From Arthrobacter sp. Leaf337 (lineage in GTDB: Bacteria > Actinomycetota > Actinomycetes > Actinomycetales > Micrococcaceae), in the NCBI RefSeq assembly GCF_001423745.1, contig NZ_LMPC01000023.1, positions 217,367 to 281,366 of the forward strand: a stretch of 64,000 nucleotides of DNA, written 5' to 3'. Below are positions 16,130 through 24,715 of this stretch, one piece after another. Made by a program: the position numbers and the translations under genes. Numbering within the stretch: position 1 is the first letter of the stretch; every line of letters starts with the position of its first letter. Below the pieces are notes generated by a model, which saw only the letters and a program-made list of their open reading frames with translations, searched no databases and had not been told where the DNA came from.

Positions 16130-16768
16130 TTACTTTTCCGAGCCGCTGGCGTTTTGCGTTCCGCCGCCGCCGGCCACAGATCCCGCGTGCGCGGCAATCT
16201 TGTCGAAGAAGCCGTACTCGAGGGCTTCGGAAGCCGTAAACCACTTGTCGCGGTCATTGTCCTTCAGGATGGTCTCCACGGTCTGGCCCGTCTGGTCTGC
16301 GGTGAGTTCCGCCATGACCTTCTTCATGTGGAGGATGAGCTCAGCCTGGATCTTGATGTCCGAGGCCGTGCCGCCGATGCCGCCGGAGGGCTGGTGCATC
16401 AGGATGCGCGCATTCGGGGTGGCGTAGCGCTTGCCCTTGGTGCCCGAAGAGAGCAGGAACTGGCCCATCGACGCGGCCAGGCCGGTGGCGACGGTTACGA
16501 CGTCGTTCGGGATGAACTGCATGGTGTCGTAGATGGCCATGCCGGCCGTCACGGAGCCGCCCGGCGAGTTGATGTAAAGGTAGATGTCCTTATCCGGGTT
16601 TTCCGCGGACAGCAGCAGCAACTGCGAGCAGATCGCGTTGGCGTTCTCATCGCGGACCTCGGAGCCGAGCCAGATGATTCGCTCTTTCAGCAGGCGGTTG
16701 TAAATGTAGTTGTCCTGGGCTGCCGGATCGACAGTAGCCATCCGGGGTGCCCCTGCTTGCTGTGACAT
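16130..16768 (-). CDS. clpP1: ATP-dependent Clp protease proteolytic subunit, ClpP1 type
   Basis: First ClpP subunit, 212 residues, closest to mycobacterial ClpP1 (RIIWLGSEVRDENANAICSQLLLL, GLAASMGQFLLSSGTKGKRYATPNARILMHQP). The catalytic Ser is residue 100, His 125, and the Asp is in DNDRDKWF near 172-174. GAGAGG lies 9 nt before the ATG. The gene begins after the tig terminator, so clpP1-clpP2 form their own unit, with a ClgR-like box 113 nt upstream of the start. A glycine- and alanine-rich tail ends the protein. Confidence 0.95.
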   Translation of the reverse strand: MSQQAGAPRMATVDPAAQDNYIYNRLLKERIIWLGSEVRDENANAICSQLLLLSAENPDKDIYLYINSPGGSVTAGMAIYDTMQFIPNDVVTVATGLAASMGQFLLSSGTKGKRYATPNARILMHQPSGGIGGTASDIKIQAELILHMKKVMAELTADQTGQTVETILKDNDRDKWFTASEALEYGFFDKIAAHAGSVAGGGGTQNASGSEK

Positions 16769-16880
16769 ATGTACTTACCTCTCGCTGGCGACGGTGACGT
16801 CACGGGACGACGCCACTGAAAATCACTACTTGGACACTAACCGGTTTCGCGGCCGTTTTGTTCACGCGGATCGCGCTGTT

Positions 16881-16891
16881 CGCTGACGGCG
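16881..16891. promoter_or_regulatory. Candidate ClgR binding site upstream of clpP1-clpP2
   Basis: CGCTGACGGCG, preceded by TGTT, fits the corynebacterial ClgR consensus as I recall it (CGCYNANRGCG with flanking W). It lies in the only promoter-sized gap before clpP1. ClgR activates clpP1P2 in Corynebacterium and Mycobacterium. Confidence 0.5.
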
Positions 16892-16962
16892 CACGATTGC
16901 CGCAACGGCCCATCGCACAGCACGACACCGCCGCTGTTCGGGGGTCCGCTCCGGGTTAAACA

Positions 16963-16995
16963 GGAAGCCCCCGGATCAGGGATCCGGGGGCTTCC
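16963..16995. terminator. Terminator after tig
   Basis: A perfect 15-bp stem (GGAAGCCCCCGGATC and its complement) with a 3-nt loop lies 14 nt beyond the tig stop on the minus strand. Confidence 0.85.
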
Positions 16996-17008
16996 GTGCA
17001 ACGTGATG

Positions 17009-18421
17009 TTAGAACTTCACTGCTGCCGGATCGTCGATTGACGCTTCTTCCTTGGCGGCAGCTTCGCCTTCAGCAGCTTCGCTGTCGACGGCGGGAGCTT
17101 CTTCAGCTTCGGCGGCAGGAGCTTCTTCGCCACCGGGGCGGACGAAGTCGCTCAGGTCAACCTTGTTGCCTTCGGAGTCGGTGACCTCGGCCTGGCCCAG
17201 CACGACTGCCAGGGCCTTGCGGCGGCGGACCTCGGAAACCATCATGGGAACCTGGCCGGACTGATCGATGATCTGGGCGAACTGGTTCGGGTCCATGCCG
17301 TACTGGCTGGCGGTGGTCACGATGTAGTCGATCAGCTCGTTCTGGCTGACTCCGACCTCTTCCTTGTCAGCAATGGCGTCCAGGATGATCTCGTTTTGGA
17401 AGGCACGCTCGGTGTTGGCCTTGACCTCGGCGCGGTGTTCCTCGGTGTCGTGGTCACCTTCGCCGTGGGAGTTCTCGGCCTTGAAGTGCTGCTCCAGCTG
17501 CTCTTCAACCACCGAGGCGGGAACGGGGACCTCAACGAGCTCAACGAGCTTGTCCAGGACCTTGTCGCGTGCCTCGACACCCTGCTCAACAACCTTGGAT
17601 TCAGCAGCCTGCTTGCCGAGATCCGCACGCAGTTCTGCAAGCGTGTCGAACTCGGAGGCCAGCTGGGCGAAGTCGTCGTCAGCCTCGGGAAGCTCGCGCT
17701 CCTTGACGGACTTGACCACTACCTTGACCTGGGCGGCTTCGCCGGCGTGGTCGCCGCCTACGAGGGTGGTTTCGAAGATGGCGTCCTCGTCGGCGCTGAG
17801 GCCGGTGACGGCCTCGTCCAGGCCTTCGAGCATGGTGCCGGCGCCAACCTGGTAGGACAGGCCTGAGGCGGAGTCAACTTCGGCTCCGTCGATCGAGGCG
17901 GTGATGTCGATCGTCAGGAAGTCGCCGTCGGCGGCCGGGCGGTCAACGGACTTCAGCGTGCCGAAGCGGCCGCGGAGTTCGTCAAGCGCCTTGTCAACGT
18001 CTGCTTCGGTGGACTCGGCGGCAGCTACCTCAACCTTGATGCCGGAGTAGTCCGGCAGCTCGATCTCGGGACGGATGTCAACCTCGGCGTGGAACTTGAG
18101 TTCGCCGTCGGTCGCGGTGGGGTCCGGAACCTCGGTGATTTCAACCTCGGGACGGCTCAGCGGACGGATGCCGGTTTCCTGGACTGCGTCCTGGTACCAG
18201 CCGTTGAGGCCTTCGTTGATGGCCGTTTCCAGCACGTAGCCGCGGCCAACGCGCTGATCGATCAGCTTCGCGGGGACCTTGCCCTTGCGGAACCCAGGGA
18301 CCTGGATCTGCGAAGCAACAGTCTTGTATGCCTCTTCGATGCTGGGCTTCAATTCCTCAAAAGGGACCTCAACATTGAGCTTGACCCGCGTGGGGGTGAG
18401 GTTCTCGACAGCGCTCTTCAC
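17009..18421 (-). CDS. tig: Trigger factor (ribosome-associated chaperone / PPIase)
   Basis: Trigger factor binds the ribosome exit tunnel and holds nascent chains. It has 470 residues. The N-terminal ribosome-binding domain contains the signature GFRKGKVP (residues 44-51), an FKBP-type PPIase domain covers about 160-245, and the helical chaperone domain follows. The C terminus carries an extra acidic, alanine- and glutamate-rich tail of about 40 residues, common in actinobacterial homologues. The start is GTG with AGGAG 10 nt upstream. It precedes clpP1P2-clpX as in other actinobacteria but is cut off by its own terminator. Confidence 0.96.
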   Translation of the reverse strand: MKSAVENLTPTRVKLNVEVPFEELKPSIEEAYKTVASQIQVPGFRKGKVPAKLIDQRVGRGYVLETAINEGLNGWYQDAVQETGIRPLSRPEVEITEVPDPTATDGELKFHAEVDIRPEIELPDYSGIKVEVAAAESTEADVDKALDELRGRFGTLKSVDRPAADGDFLTIDITASIDGAEVDSASGLSYQVGAGTMLEGLDEAVTGLSADEDAIFETTLVGGDHAGEAAQVKVVVKSVKERELPEADDDFAQLASEFDTLAELRADLGKQAAESKVVEQGVEARDKVLDKLVELVEVPVPASVVEEQLEQHFKAENSHGEGDHDTEEHRAEVKANTERAFQNEIILDAIADKEEVGVSQNELIDYIVTTASQYGMDPNQFAQIIDQSGQVPMMVSEVRRRKALAVVLGQAEVTDSEGNKVDLSDFVRPGGEEAPAAEAEEAPAVDSEAAEGEAAAKEEASIDDPAAVKF

Positions 18422-18487
18422 AGTCTAAGTACTCCTGGTTTTGTGGGATGGGGTTCTGCAAACGCAATGATCTGACAAGCTGCAGAG

Positions 18488-18562
18488 TCGGGGTGACAGG
18501 ATTTGAACCTGCGACTTCCTGCTCCCAAAGCAGGCGCTCTAGCCAAGCTGAGCTACACCCCG
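18488..18562 (-). tRNA. tRNA-Pro (anticodon TGG)
   Basis: On the minus strand the acceptor CGGGGTG pairs with CACCCCG. The D stem, the anticodon loop TTTGGGA (anticodon TGG) and a GCAGG TTCAAAT CCTGT T arm fold normally. CCA is not encoded. Confidence 0.95.
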
Positions 18563-18743
18563 TAAGTGCACAGAACAGTCTACGGTCATATCGGCCGGAT
18601 ATGCACATTTGACACCGGGGCCCTGAATTAGGTTTAGTTATATCCGGCTCGAGCAGCCGACCGGAAGTGCAGCGCCGCGGCGCAGTAAGCAGCAGTACAG
18701 TAGTGGCAGTACTGTAGTTGCAGGACAACAACAGTGCATTCCC

Positions 18744-18817
18744 GGGGACGTAGCTTAATGGTAAAGCCTCAGTCTTCCAAACTGATTACGCGGGTTCGAT
18801 TCCCGTCGTCCCCTCCA
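18744..18817 (+). tRNA. tRNA-Gly (anticodon TCC), CCA encoded
   Basis: The acceptor GGGGACG pairs with CGTCCCC. The anticodon loop CTTCCAA gives TCC. The T arm is GCGGG TTCGATT CCCGT. Discriminator T is followed by an encoded CCA, unlike tRNA-Pro nearby. Confidence 0.95.
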
Positions 18818-18847
18818 GGACAACAAGTCTTCTCCAAGACAACAAAC

Positions 18848-18872
18848 AGCCCCTCTCCGGAGGGGCTTTTTT
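18848..18872 (+). terminator. Terminator after tRNA-Gly
   Basis: AGCCCCT pairs with AGGGGCT and is followed by six Ts. It lies 30 nt after the tRNA and just before the convergent glycosylase gene ends. Confidence 0.9.
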
Positions 18873-18878
18873 GTACCC

Positions 18879-19793
18879 TCAGGACCCCTGCTGGCACACG
18901 GGGCACCAATAGAGTTTGCGGGCAGCCAGATCCGTCAGTGCCACCGGGGTCCGGCAGTTGCGGCAGTCGAGGCCCTGCCGCCGGTAGACGAAGTGCGAGT
19001 CCTCCGGCGCCGGCAGTCCGGCGGCCGGCTCTGTCCAGTAGCTGGGAGGGGTGGTGATGATCCTGCCGTCGCGGACGCCGTCGGACATAACGGCAACAGT
19101 GTCCTCCCACAGCGCGCCGGCCGCTTTGGCGTCCAGTGAACGGCCCGGAAGCCAGGGATCCAGTCCCTGGCGGAAGAGCAGTTCTGCGCGGTAGACGTTC
19201 CCGACGCCGGCAATCACCTTCTGGTCCATCAACAGCGCCGCCAGGGGCGTCTTCCGTGCCGTCACTCCGGCGACGAAGGCTTCCCGGTCCCCGGGAAGAT
19301 TGCGGAGCGGGTCTGGCCCAAGCCGCGCCAGGACGGCGTCGGCTTCGGCCTCAGTGATGGCGTGGCATGTGGTGGCGCCCCTGAGGTCAGCCCAGCCGTG
19401 GGCGCCGGCCAGCCTGACCCGGACCGCGCCGACAGGCGCCGGCGGGCCGGCGTATTCCGAACCGTTTTCCACCGAACCGGCGGCGTCGTCGTCGAAGACC
19501 TCCCGCTCCCCCACCTTCCTGGGTGCGCCAATGCTGGACGCACCACGGAACGAGGCATCACCGCCGAAGTCCCACGCACCGTACAGGCCAAGGTGCACGT
19601 GGAGGACGAGCCCGCGGTCGAAGTGCAGGAACAAATGCTTTCCGTGGGCCGCCGCGTCCACGAGCGTGCTGGCGTCCAGCAGCGCCGCGCCGTCGGCGAA
19701 CCGCCCCTGGGGACTGGATACAGCGAGTCGCTGCCCGGAGAACACGTCCGCAAACTGGCGTGCCAGCCGGTGGACCGAATGCCCCTCCGGCAC
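18879..19793 (-). CDS. Fpg/Nei family DNA glycosylase (endonuclease VIII-like)
   Basis: This bifunctional base-excision glycosylase/AP lyase has 304 residues. The mature N terminus P2-E3-G-H-S marks the family: Pro is the nucleophile and Glu3 the general acid. PEGHSVHR and the overall pattern fit actinobacterial Nei (Nei2) better than Fpg, which starts PELPEVE. The H2TH region IAGVGNVYRAELLFRQ precedes a C-terminal zinc finger C-x2-C-x16-C-x2-C. Translation starts at GTG, sharing one base with the rpiB stop (TAGTG), so the two are translationally coupled. It probably repairs oxidised pyrimidines. Confidence 0.92.
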   Translation of the reverse strand: MPEGHSVHRLARQFADVFSGQRLAVSSPQGRFADGAALLDASTLVDAAAHGKHLFLHFDRGLVLHVHLGLYGAWDFGGDASFRGASSIGAPRKVGEREVFDDDAAGSVENGSEYAGPPAPVGAVRVRLAGAHGWADLRGATTCHAITEAEADAVLARLGPDPLRNLPGDREAFVAGVTARKTPLAALLMDQKVIAGVGNVYRAELLFRQGLDPWLPGRSLDAKAAGALWEDTVAVMSDGVRDGRIITTPPSYWTEPAAGLPAPEDSHFVYRRQGLDCRNCRTPVALTDLAARKLYWCPVCQQGS

Positions 19794-20287
19794 TAGGCGA
19801 TAACCTCGCCGGTGTTCTCGTAGGCCGCGATCTTGCCGATGCGGCGGACGTGGCGTTCATCGTTGCTGAACGGTTCCTGCAGGAAGGCCTCGATGATTTC
19901 CGTTGCTTCGTCCACGCTGTGCTGGCGGCCGCCGACTGCGACGACGTTGGCGTCGTTGTGCTCGCGGGCCAGCGTAGCGGTGGAAAGGTTCCAGGCCAGC
20001 GCGGCCCGCACGCCCTTGACCTTGTTGGCGGCGATCTGCTCGCCGTTTCCGGAGCCGCCGAGCACGATGCCCAGGGCGTTCACTCCGGCAGCCTGGTCCG
20101 CAACGACGGCGAGCGCAGCGTTGATGCAGAAGGACGGGTAGTCATCCAGGGCGTCGTAGACCTTGGGCCCGTGGTCCACCACGTCGTAGCCCTTGGCCGT
20201 GAGGTGGGATACGAGGTGGGCGCTGAGTTCCATGCCGGCGTGGTCGGTGGCGATGTGGACGCGCGGAAAATCGGAAGATGTGGTCAC
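19793..20287 (-). CDS. rpiB: Ribose-5-phosphate isomerase B
   Basis: RpiB interconverts ribose 5-phosphate and ribulose 5-phosphate in the pentose phosphate pathway. The 164 residues show the family's ATDHAGMELSAHL N terminus, the DHGPK loop, GVNALGIVLGGSGNGEQIAANKVKGVRAAL with the anion-binding segment, and NDANVVAVGGRQHS. The usual catalytic Cys position reads Ser (LGGSGNG for LGGTG/CGTG), as in mycobacterial enzymes that rely on Glu. It starts at GTG. It is in an operon with the downstream Nei-like glycosylase. Confidence 0.95.
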   Translation of the reverse strand: MTTSSDFPRVHIATDHAGMELSAHLVSHLTAKGYDVVDHGPKVYDALDDYPSFCINAALAVVADQAAGVNALGIVLGGSGNGEQIAANKVKGVRAALAWNLSTATLAREHNDANVVAVGGRQHSVDEATEIIEAFLQEPFSNDERHVRRIGKIAAYENTGEVIA

Positions 20288-20426
20288 GGCAAGGTCCGTT
20301 CAGTCATAAGCACCGGTAGGCTTCCGGGCTGCTTCGGGGGTCGCATCCAAGCGTACTAGGGTGCGGGCGCCGGCTGCCTGCCATGAACACTCTGTGGACG
20401 CCTGCGGCGAAACCCGGCCAGCGAAC

Positions 20427-21428
20427 TCAGGGCTGGGGCGGGCGCTTCTCGCCGCGGGCCCGGGCGGCGACGCGGGACAGGACGGCGGCCACTCTTTCGG
20501 CGGAGTCGGGGCTCCCGCCACTGACGGCCGCTTTCCTTCCGTCCGCGCGGTTGACGACGACGGCGGGGCCGCTGCTGACTAGCATGGCGGTGGTCCCGCC
20601 GTGGTGGCGGTAGCCCCAGCCGCCGTAGTCTGCGGCGCGGACATCGGCCGGCGTTGCCGAGGAAATCGCCGACGCCGGAATTTCCATCACGCGCACGAAT
20701 CCGGCAGCGAAAACCCGCAACCCGTTCCGGTCAACGATGACCCGGGCGAAGAGGAAGGCGGCGGCCAGCACCGCCAAGACCACCAGGAGGAGGCCCAGCC
20801 ACGGGACGGCGATGGAGACAAGGGCGGCCGGGAACAGCGAGGCGACGCCCAGCATCACAAACACGGAGCTGCGCGCATGGACCCACAGCCGCACTGAATC
20901 CGCCGCCAGCTCGGGGTCCGATTCGCGCTCCAGCGCCTCCCGCAAGGCGCGCTCATCGTCCACTGACCACCGCTCGTCGGCCTTGAAAACGAAGCCCATG
21001 ATGACGCCCAGGGGCAGTGCCGCCCCGCTCCCGAGTGCCAGGACGGACATATCCACACGTGCTTCGCGGACATCGGCGATTCCCGCCTGACCCACGAGCA
21101 CTGCCGCCAGCACCGTGGTGACAAAGAGACTGAGGCTGAGCCCGGCGCCCATCATCAAACGCCGCATGACGGCGGGCCGGCTCAACGGCACAGCCTGCCC
21201 CAGGACGAGCCAGCCCACCACCGCGATCATCAGGCCGCCCCAGGCCACAAAGGCGGAGAACGGCGCAAAACCGGTCGGTCCGGCCTCGGACCACAGCACC
21301 GCCATGGGGTCCGGCACATCCGTCCGGAGCAGGAAGGCACAGACGACGAATGCGACAGCCAGCAATGCAGGGAAACCCACCGCGAACCGCAGTGCCCTGA
21401 CGTCCACCGAGTCCCTGAACTTTCCCAT
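20427..21428 (-). CDS. Polytopic membrane protein of unknown function
   Basis: 333 residues with about six hydrophobic segments: four in residues 12-140 and two more near 175-215. A soluble C-terminal part follows (about 220-333) with a beta-rich ISSATPADVRAADYGGWGYR segment. The pattern resembles actinobacterial DUF1648-like proteins with a PH-like tail, but I do not recognise it firmly. A TAGCGT hexamer (21440-21435) ends exactly 6 nt before the ATG with no SD, indicating a leaderless transcript. It is divergent from pepN. Confidence 0.75.
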   Translation of the reverse strand: MGKFRDSVDVRALRFAVGFPALLAVAFVVCAFLLRTDVPDPMAVLWSEAGPTGFAPFSAFVAWGGLMIAVVGWLVLGQAVPLSRPAVMRRLMMGAGLSLSLFVTTVLAAVLVGQAGIADVREARVDMSVLALGSGAALPLGVIMGFVFKADERWSVDDERALREALERESDPELAADSVRLWVHARSSVFVMLGVASLFPAALVSIAVPWLGLLLVVLAVLAAAFLFARVIVDRNGLRVFAAGFVRVMEIPASAISSATPADVRAADYGGWGYRHHGGTTAMLVSSGPAVVVNRADGRKAAVSGGSPDSAERVAAVLSRVAARARGEKRPPQP

Positions 21429-21434
21429 ACCCCA

Positions 21435-21440
21435 ACGCTA
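21435..21440 (-). promoter_or_regulatory. -10 box TAGCGT, 6 nt before a membrane-protein start
   Basis: A TANNNT hexamer at the leaderless spacing supports the start at 21428; no SD is visible. Confidence 0.5.
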
Positions 21441-21564
21441 CTCCGTGCGGATGCCGCGTGATCCACCTAACTTGCCATCGCCGGGTGAAGTGAAAGAATA
21501 ACTTCACAGTGCCGGCAATGACCGTTGCCGGCCGGCAACCGCAACCCTTTCTGGAGGCCCCACC

Positions 21565-24126
21565 TTGCCAGGCATGAACCTGACGCGCGCCGAAGCCCGT
21601 GAGCGCGCCAAACTCATCTCCGTTGAGTCCTACGACGTCAGCCTGGACCTGACCCAGGGTGACAAAGTCTTCGGATCCACTACTGCCGTAAAGTTCAGCG
21701 CCCGGCCCGGATCCTCCACCTTCATCGACGCGATAACCCACAAGGTCCACAGCGTCATGCTGAACGGCCTTGAACTCGACCCGGCGGAGGTGTCCGACGG
21801 TGTCCGCATCCAGCTGCCGTACCTCGCCGCGGAGAACGATCTGCTGGTGGTTGCCGAGGCGCCCTACATGAACACCGGCGAAGGGCTCCACCGCTTCGTG
21901 GACCCGGTCGACAACGAGGTCTACCTGTATACGCAGTTCGAGGTTCCGGATTCGCGCCGGATGTTCGCGGTGTTCGAGCAGCCCGACCTCAAGGCGAGCT
22001 TTACGTTCACCGTCACCGCGCCGTCGCACTGGAACCTGGTGTCCAACTCCCCCACGCCTGTCCCCATCGAAACCATTCCCGGTGAAGACGGCGGCGCCCG
22101 CTCGGTCTGGGAGTTCGCTGCCACGCCCCGGCTGTCCTCCTACGTCACGGCACTGATCGCCGGTCCGTACCAATCGGTGCGCAGCGAGGTGAAGTGCGCC
22201 GACGGGCGCGTCGTTCCCCTGGGCGTGTTTGCGCGCAAATCGCTCATGCAATACCTCGACGCCGACAACATATTCGAACTCACCCGCCAGGGATTCGAGT
22301 TCTTCGAGGCGCAGTTCGGCTGCCCTTATCCGTTCGCGAAGTACGACCAGCTCTTCGTGCCCGAGTTCAATGCCGGCGCGATGGAAAACGCAGGCGCCGT
22401 GACCATCCTGGAGGGCTATGTGTTCCGCGGGAAGGTCACGGGCGCGCAGGTGGAACGCCGCGCCATCACTGTGCTGCACGAGCTCGCGCACATGTGGTTC
22501 GGCGACCTGGTCACCATGCGCTGGTGGAACGACCTGTGGCTCAACGAATCGTTCGCCGAGTACATGTCGCACCTGGCTGCGGTGGAGAACACCGAGTTTG
22601 ACCATGCCTGGACCACGTTTGCCTCGGTGGAGAAGTCGTGGGCCTACCGCCAGGACCAGCTGCCCACCACGCACCCCATATTCGCCGAGATCAACGACCT
22701 GCAGGACGTTGAAGTGAACTTCGACGGCATCACGTACGCCAAGGGCGCCTCGGTGCTGCGCCAGCTGGTGGCCTGGGTGGGTCCGGAGCAATTCATGTCC
22801 GGAGTCCGCGAATACTTCAGCAAGCATGCGTGGCAGAACACCGAGCTCAGCGACCTCATGGTGGAGCTGGAAAAGGCCAGCGGCCGCGACCTGGACGAGT
22901 GGGGGCGCCTGTGGCTTGAAACCGCCGGTGTCAACACGTTGACTCCTGATGTGGCGGTGGATTCTTCGGGAGCCATCACCTCATTCAGCATCGTGCAGTC
23001 CGCGGTGGCCGAGCAGCCCACCCTTCGCCCCCACCGCCTCGCTGTCGGCTTTTACGACGTCACCGACGGGCAGCTTGTCCGGGTGCACCGCGAGGAACTG
23101 GACGTTGACGGTGAACGTACCGAGGTGCCCGCCCTGGCCGGCCTGCGGCAGCCGGACCTGATCCTGCTCAACGACGACGACCTCGCCTATGCCAAGGTCC
23201 GGCTCGATCCGAAGTCGCTGGCTACCGCAACGGCCCACCTGAAGGACTTCCGCGAGAGCCTGCCGCGGACGCTCGTCTGGGGTTCGGCCTGGGACGCTGC
23301 CCGCGACGGCGAAACACCGGCCCGCGGCTACGTCGACCTGATCCTCGCCAACATCGCGTCCGAATCCGATTCCTCGGTGATCCTGGTCCAGCTCCGCCAG
23401 TTGGCCACAACGCTCAGTTATTACGTAGCCGAGGAGCACCGGGAGAAGACGTCCGTGGCGGCAGCGGACACTCTCTGGGACCTGGCCGGTTCCGTGCCGG
23501 CGGGCTCGGATGCGCAATTGCAGTTCGTGAAGTCCTTCGCGCTGCTGGCGCGCAGCGACGGCCAGCTGGATACCGTTGCGGCACTGCTGGACGGCTCGGC
23601 CTCCCTGGCAGGACTCACCGTCGACCAGGATCTGCGGTGGGAGCTGCTTGCTTCGCTGGTGGCCGGCGGCCGGGCAGGCCAGGACCGGATTGACGCTGAA
23701 CTCGAGCGGGACAACACCGCGAACGGCCAGAACGCGGCAGCGTTGGCCAAGGCCGCCATCCCCACGGCCGAGGCCAAGGCTGCGGCCTGGGATTCCATCG
23801 TGGTGAAGGGCGAGCTGTCCAACGCCCTGCAGGCCTCCGCGGTGGCAGGATTCACCCGGGTGCTGGACCCGGCGCTGCTGGCGCCGTACACGGAGAAGTA
23901 TTTCGACGCCGTTCCCGGCATCGTTGCCAACCGCACCCACGCGCTCGCCCAGCAGATCGTCGTCGGACTTTACCCGGCCCAGCAGACCACCCAGGCAACT
24001 GTGGACCGGACGGACGAGTTCCTGGCCGCGCTGCCGGAGGAGGGCACCGCCCTGCGGCGCATGATGCTGGAAAACCGCGACGGCGTGGCGCGGGCGCTGC
24101 GGGCCCGCGAGGCCGACGTCGGATAG
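21565..24126 (+). CDS. pepN: Aminopeptidase N (M1 metallopeptidase)
   Basis: This zinc aminopeptidase removes N-terminal residues from peptides in the cytoplasm. It has 853 residues. The substrate-binding GAMEN is at 271-275; the zinc site is H305-E306-L-A-H309 with distal Glu at 328 (NESFAEY). The N-terminal beta domain starts at NLTRAEARERA, and an ERAP1-like helical C-terminal domain covers about 530-850. TTG is chosen as start because GGAGG lies 7 nt upstream; the ATG 9 nt later is too far from it. It is monocistronic, with a hairpin terminator 23 nt after the stop. Confidence 0.95.
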   Translation: MPGMNLTRAEARERAKLISVESYDVSLDLTQGDKVFGSTTAVKFSARPGSSTFIDAITHKVHSVMLNGLELDPAEVSDGVRIQLPYLAAENDLLVVAEAPYMNTGEGLHRFVDPVDNEVYLYTQFEVPDSRRMFAVFEQPDLKASFTFTVTAPSHWNLVSNSPTPVPIETIPGEDGGARSVWEFAATPRLSSYVTALIAGPYQSVRSEVKCADGRVVPLGVFARKSLMQYLDADNIFELTRQGFEFFEAQFGCPYPFAKYDQLFVPEFNAGAMENAGAVTILEGYVFRGKVTGAQVERRAITVLHELAHMWFGDLVTMRWWNDLWLNESFAEYMSHLAAVENTEFDHAWTTFASVEKSWAYRQDQLPTTHPIFAEINDLQDVEVNFDGITYAKGASVLRQLVAWVGPEQFMSGVREYFSKHAWQNTELSDLMVELEKASGRDLDEWGRLWLETAGVNTLTPDVAVDSSGAITSFSIVQSAVAEQPTLRPHRLAVGFYDVTDGQLVRVHREELDVDGERTEVPALAGLRQPDLILLNDDDLAYAKVRLDPKSLATATAHLKDFRESLPRTLVWGSAWDAARDGETPARGYVDLILANIASESDSSVILVQLRQLATTLSYYVAEEHREKTSVAAADTLWDLAGSVPAGSDAQLQFVKSFALLARSDGQLDTVAALLDGSASLAGLTVDQDLRWELLASLVAGGRAGQDRIDAELERDNTANGQNAAALAKAAIPTAEAKAAAWDSIVVKGELSNALQASAVAGFTRVLDPALLAPYTEKYFDAVPGIVANRTHALAQQIVVGLYPAQQTTQATVDRTDEFLAALPEEGTALRRMMLENRDGVARALRAREADVG

Positions 24127-24149
24127 CCACCGGCATCTGTCCCCACGAA

Positions 24150-24191
24150 CCGGAACCCCGGAGCTGCCGTGCCGCTGCCCCGGGGTTCCGG
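24150..24191 (+). terminator. Terminator after pepN
   Basis: Perfect 12-bp arms (CCGGAACCCCGG and its complement) enclose an 18-nt loop. There is no strong T run. Confidence 0.7.
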
Positions 24192-24221
24192 CGTTCGGCC
24201 TTATTAGAGGTGCTGCGTTAC

Positions 24222-24227
24222 TAGAAT
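24222..24227 (+). promoter_or_regulatory. -10 box TAGAAT, 6 nt before the OsmC-family start
   Basis: A near-consensus -10 hexamer ends 6 nt before ATG 24234 and no SD lies between, so a leaderless mRNA is expected. Confidence 0.55.
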
Positions 24228-24233
24228 TGCGGC

Positions 24234-24713
24234 ATGACGCTTGATGAGCACCGCTACGCCGTGACTGTGCGATGGACCGGGAACCGCGGAGACGGAACGT
24301 CGACGTACCGGGGGTATTCCCGCGACCACGACATCGAAATCCCCGGGCTTCCCGTCCTCAAGGGGTCAGCCGACGCCACCTTCCACGGGGACAAGACGCG
24401 GTACAACCCCGAACAGCTGCTGTTGACCGCCCTGTCCCAGTGCCACATGCTCTCGTTCCTGCACGTGGCGGTGAAGCACGGCGTGGTGGTAACGGCGTAC
24501 GAAGACCGTGCCGTGGGCTTGATGCGGACCAACCGTGACGGCAGCGGCCAGTTCGAATCCGCCACACTCAGGCCCGAAGTGACCGTTGCCGCCGCCGTGG
24601 ACGCCGCGCTCCTGGTAAAGCTGCATCACGAGGCAAACAAGGTCTGCTTCATTGCCCGGAGCGTGAACTTTCCCGTGCTTCACGAAGCCTCAGTGCACGT
24701 TCAGGAACCCTAG
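24234..24713 (+). CDS. OsmC/Ohr family peroxiredoxin-like protein
   Basis: This 159-residue protein is of the OsmC-like fold. Typical features are the YSRDHDIEIPG strand, the DKTRYNPEQLLLTALSQCHMLSFLHVA helix with the peroxidatic Cys (near residue 77), and the second conserved Cys in NKVCFIARSVNFPV near residue 140. The pair fits thiol-dependent reduction of organic hydroperoxides. It belongs to the OsmC-like branch, not clearly to Ohr itself. The gene is preceded by a leaderless-type -10 box and converges with an epimerase gene 2 nt away. Confidence 0.88.
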   Translation: MTLDEHRYAVTVRWTGNRGDGTSTYRGYSRDHDIEIPGLPVLKGSADATFHGDKTRYNPEQLLLTALSQCHMLSFLHVAVKHGVVVTAYEDRAVGLMRTNRDGSGQFESATLRPEVTVAAAVDAALLVKLHHEANKVCFIARSVNFPVLHEASVHVQEP

Positions 24714-24715
24714 CC

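Noticed and set aside
18481..18820. Possible integration (att) site at the tRNA-Pro/tRNA-Gly pair
   Set aside because: No direct repeat of a tRNA 3' end, integrase gene or composition change was found nearby.
20953..22827. 624-codon minus-strand ORF overlapping pepN and a membrane-protein gene
   Set aside because: It crosses the divergent promoter region and both genes; no domain is visible.
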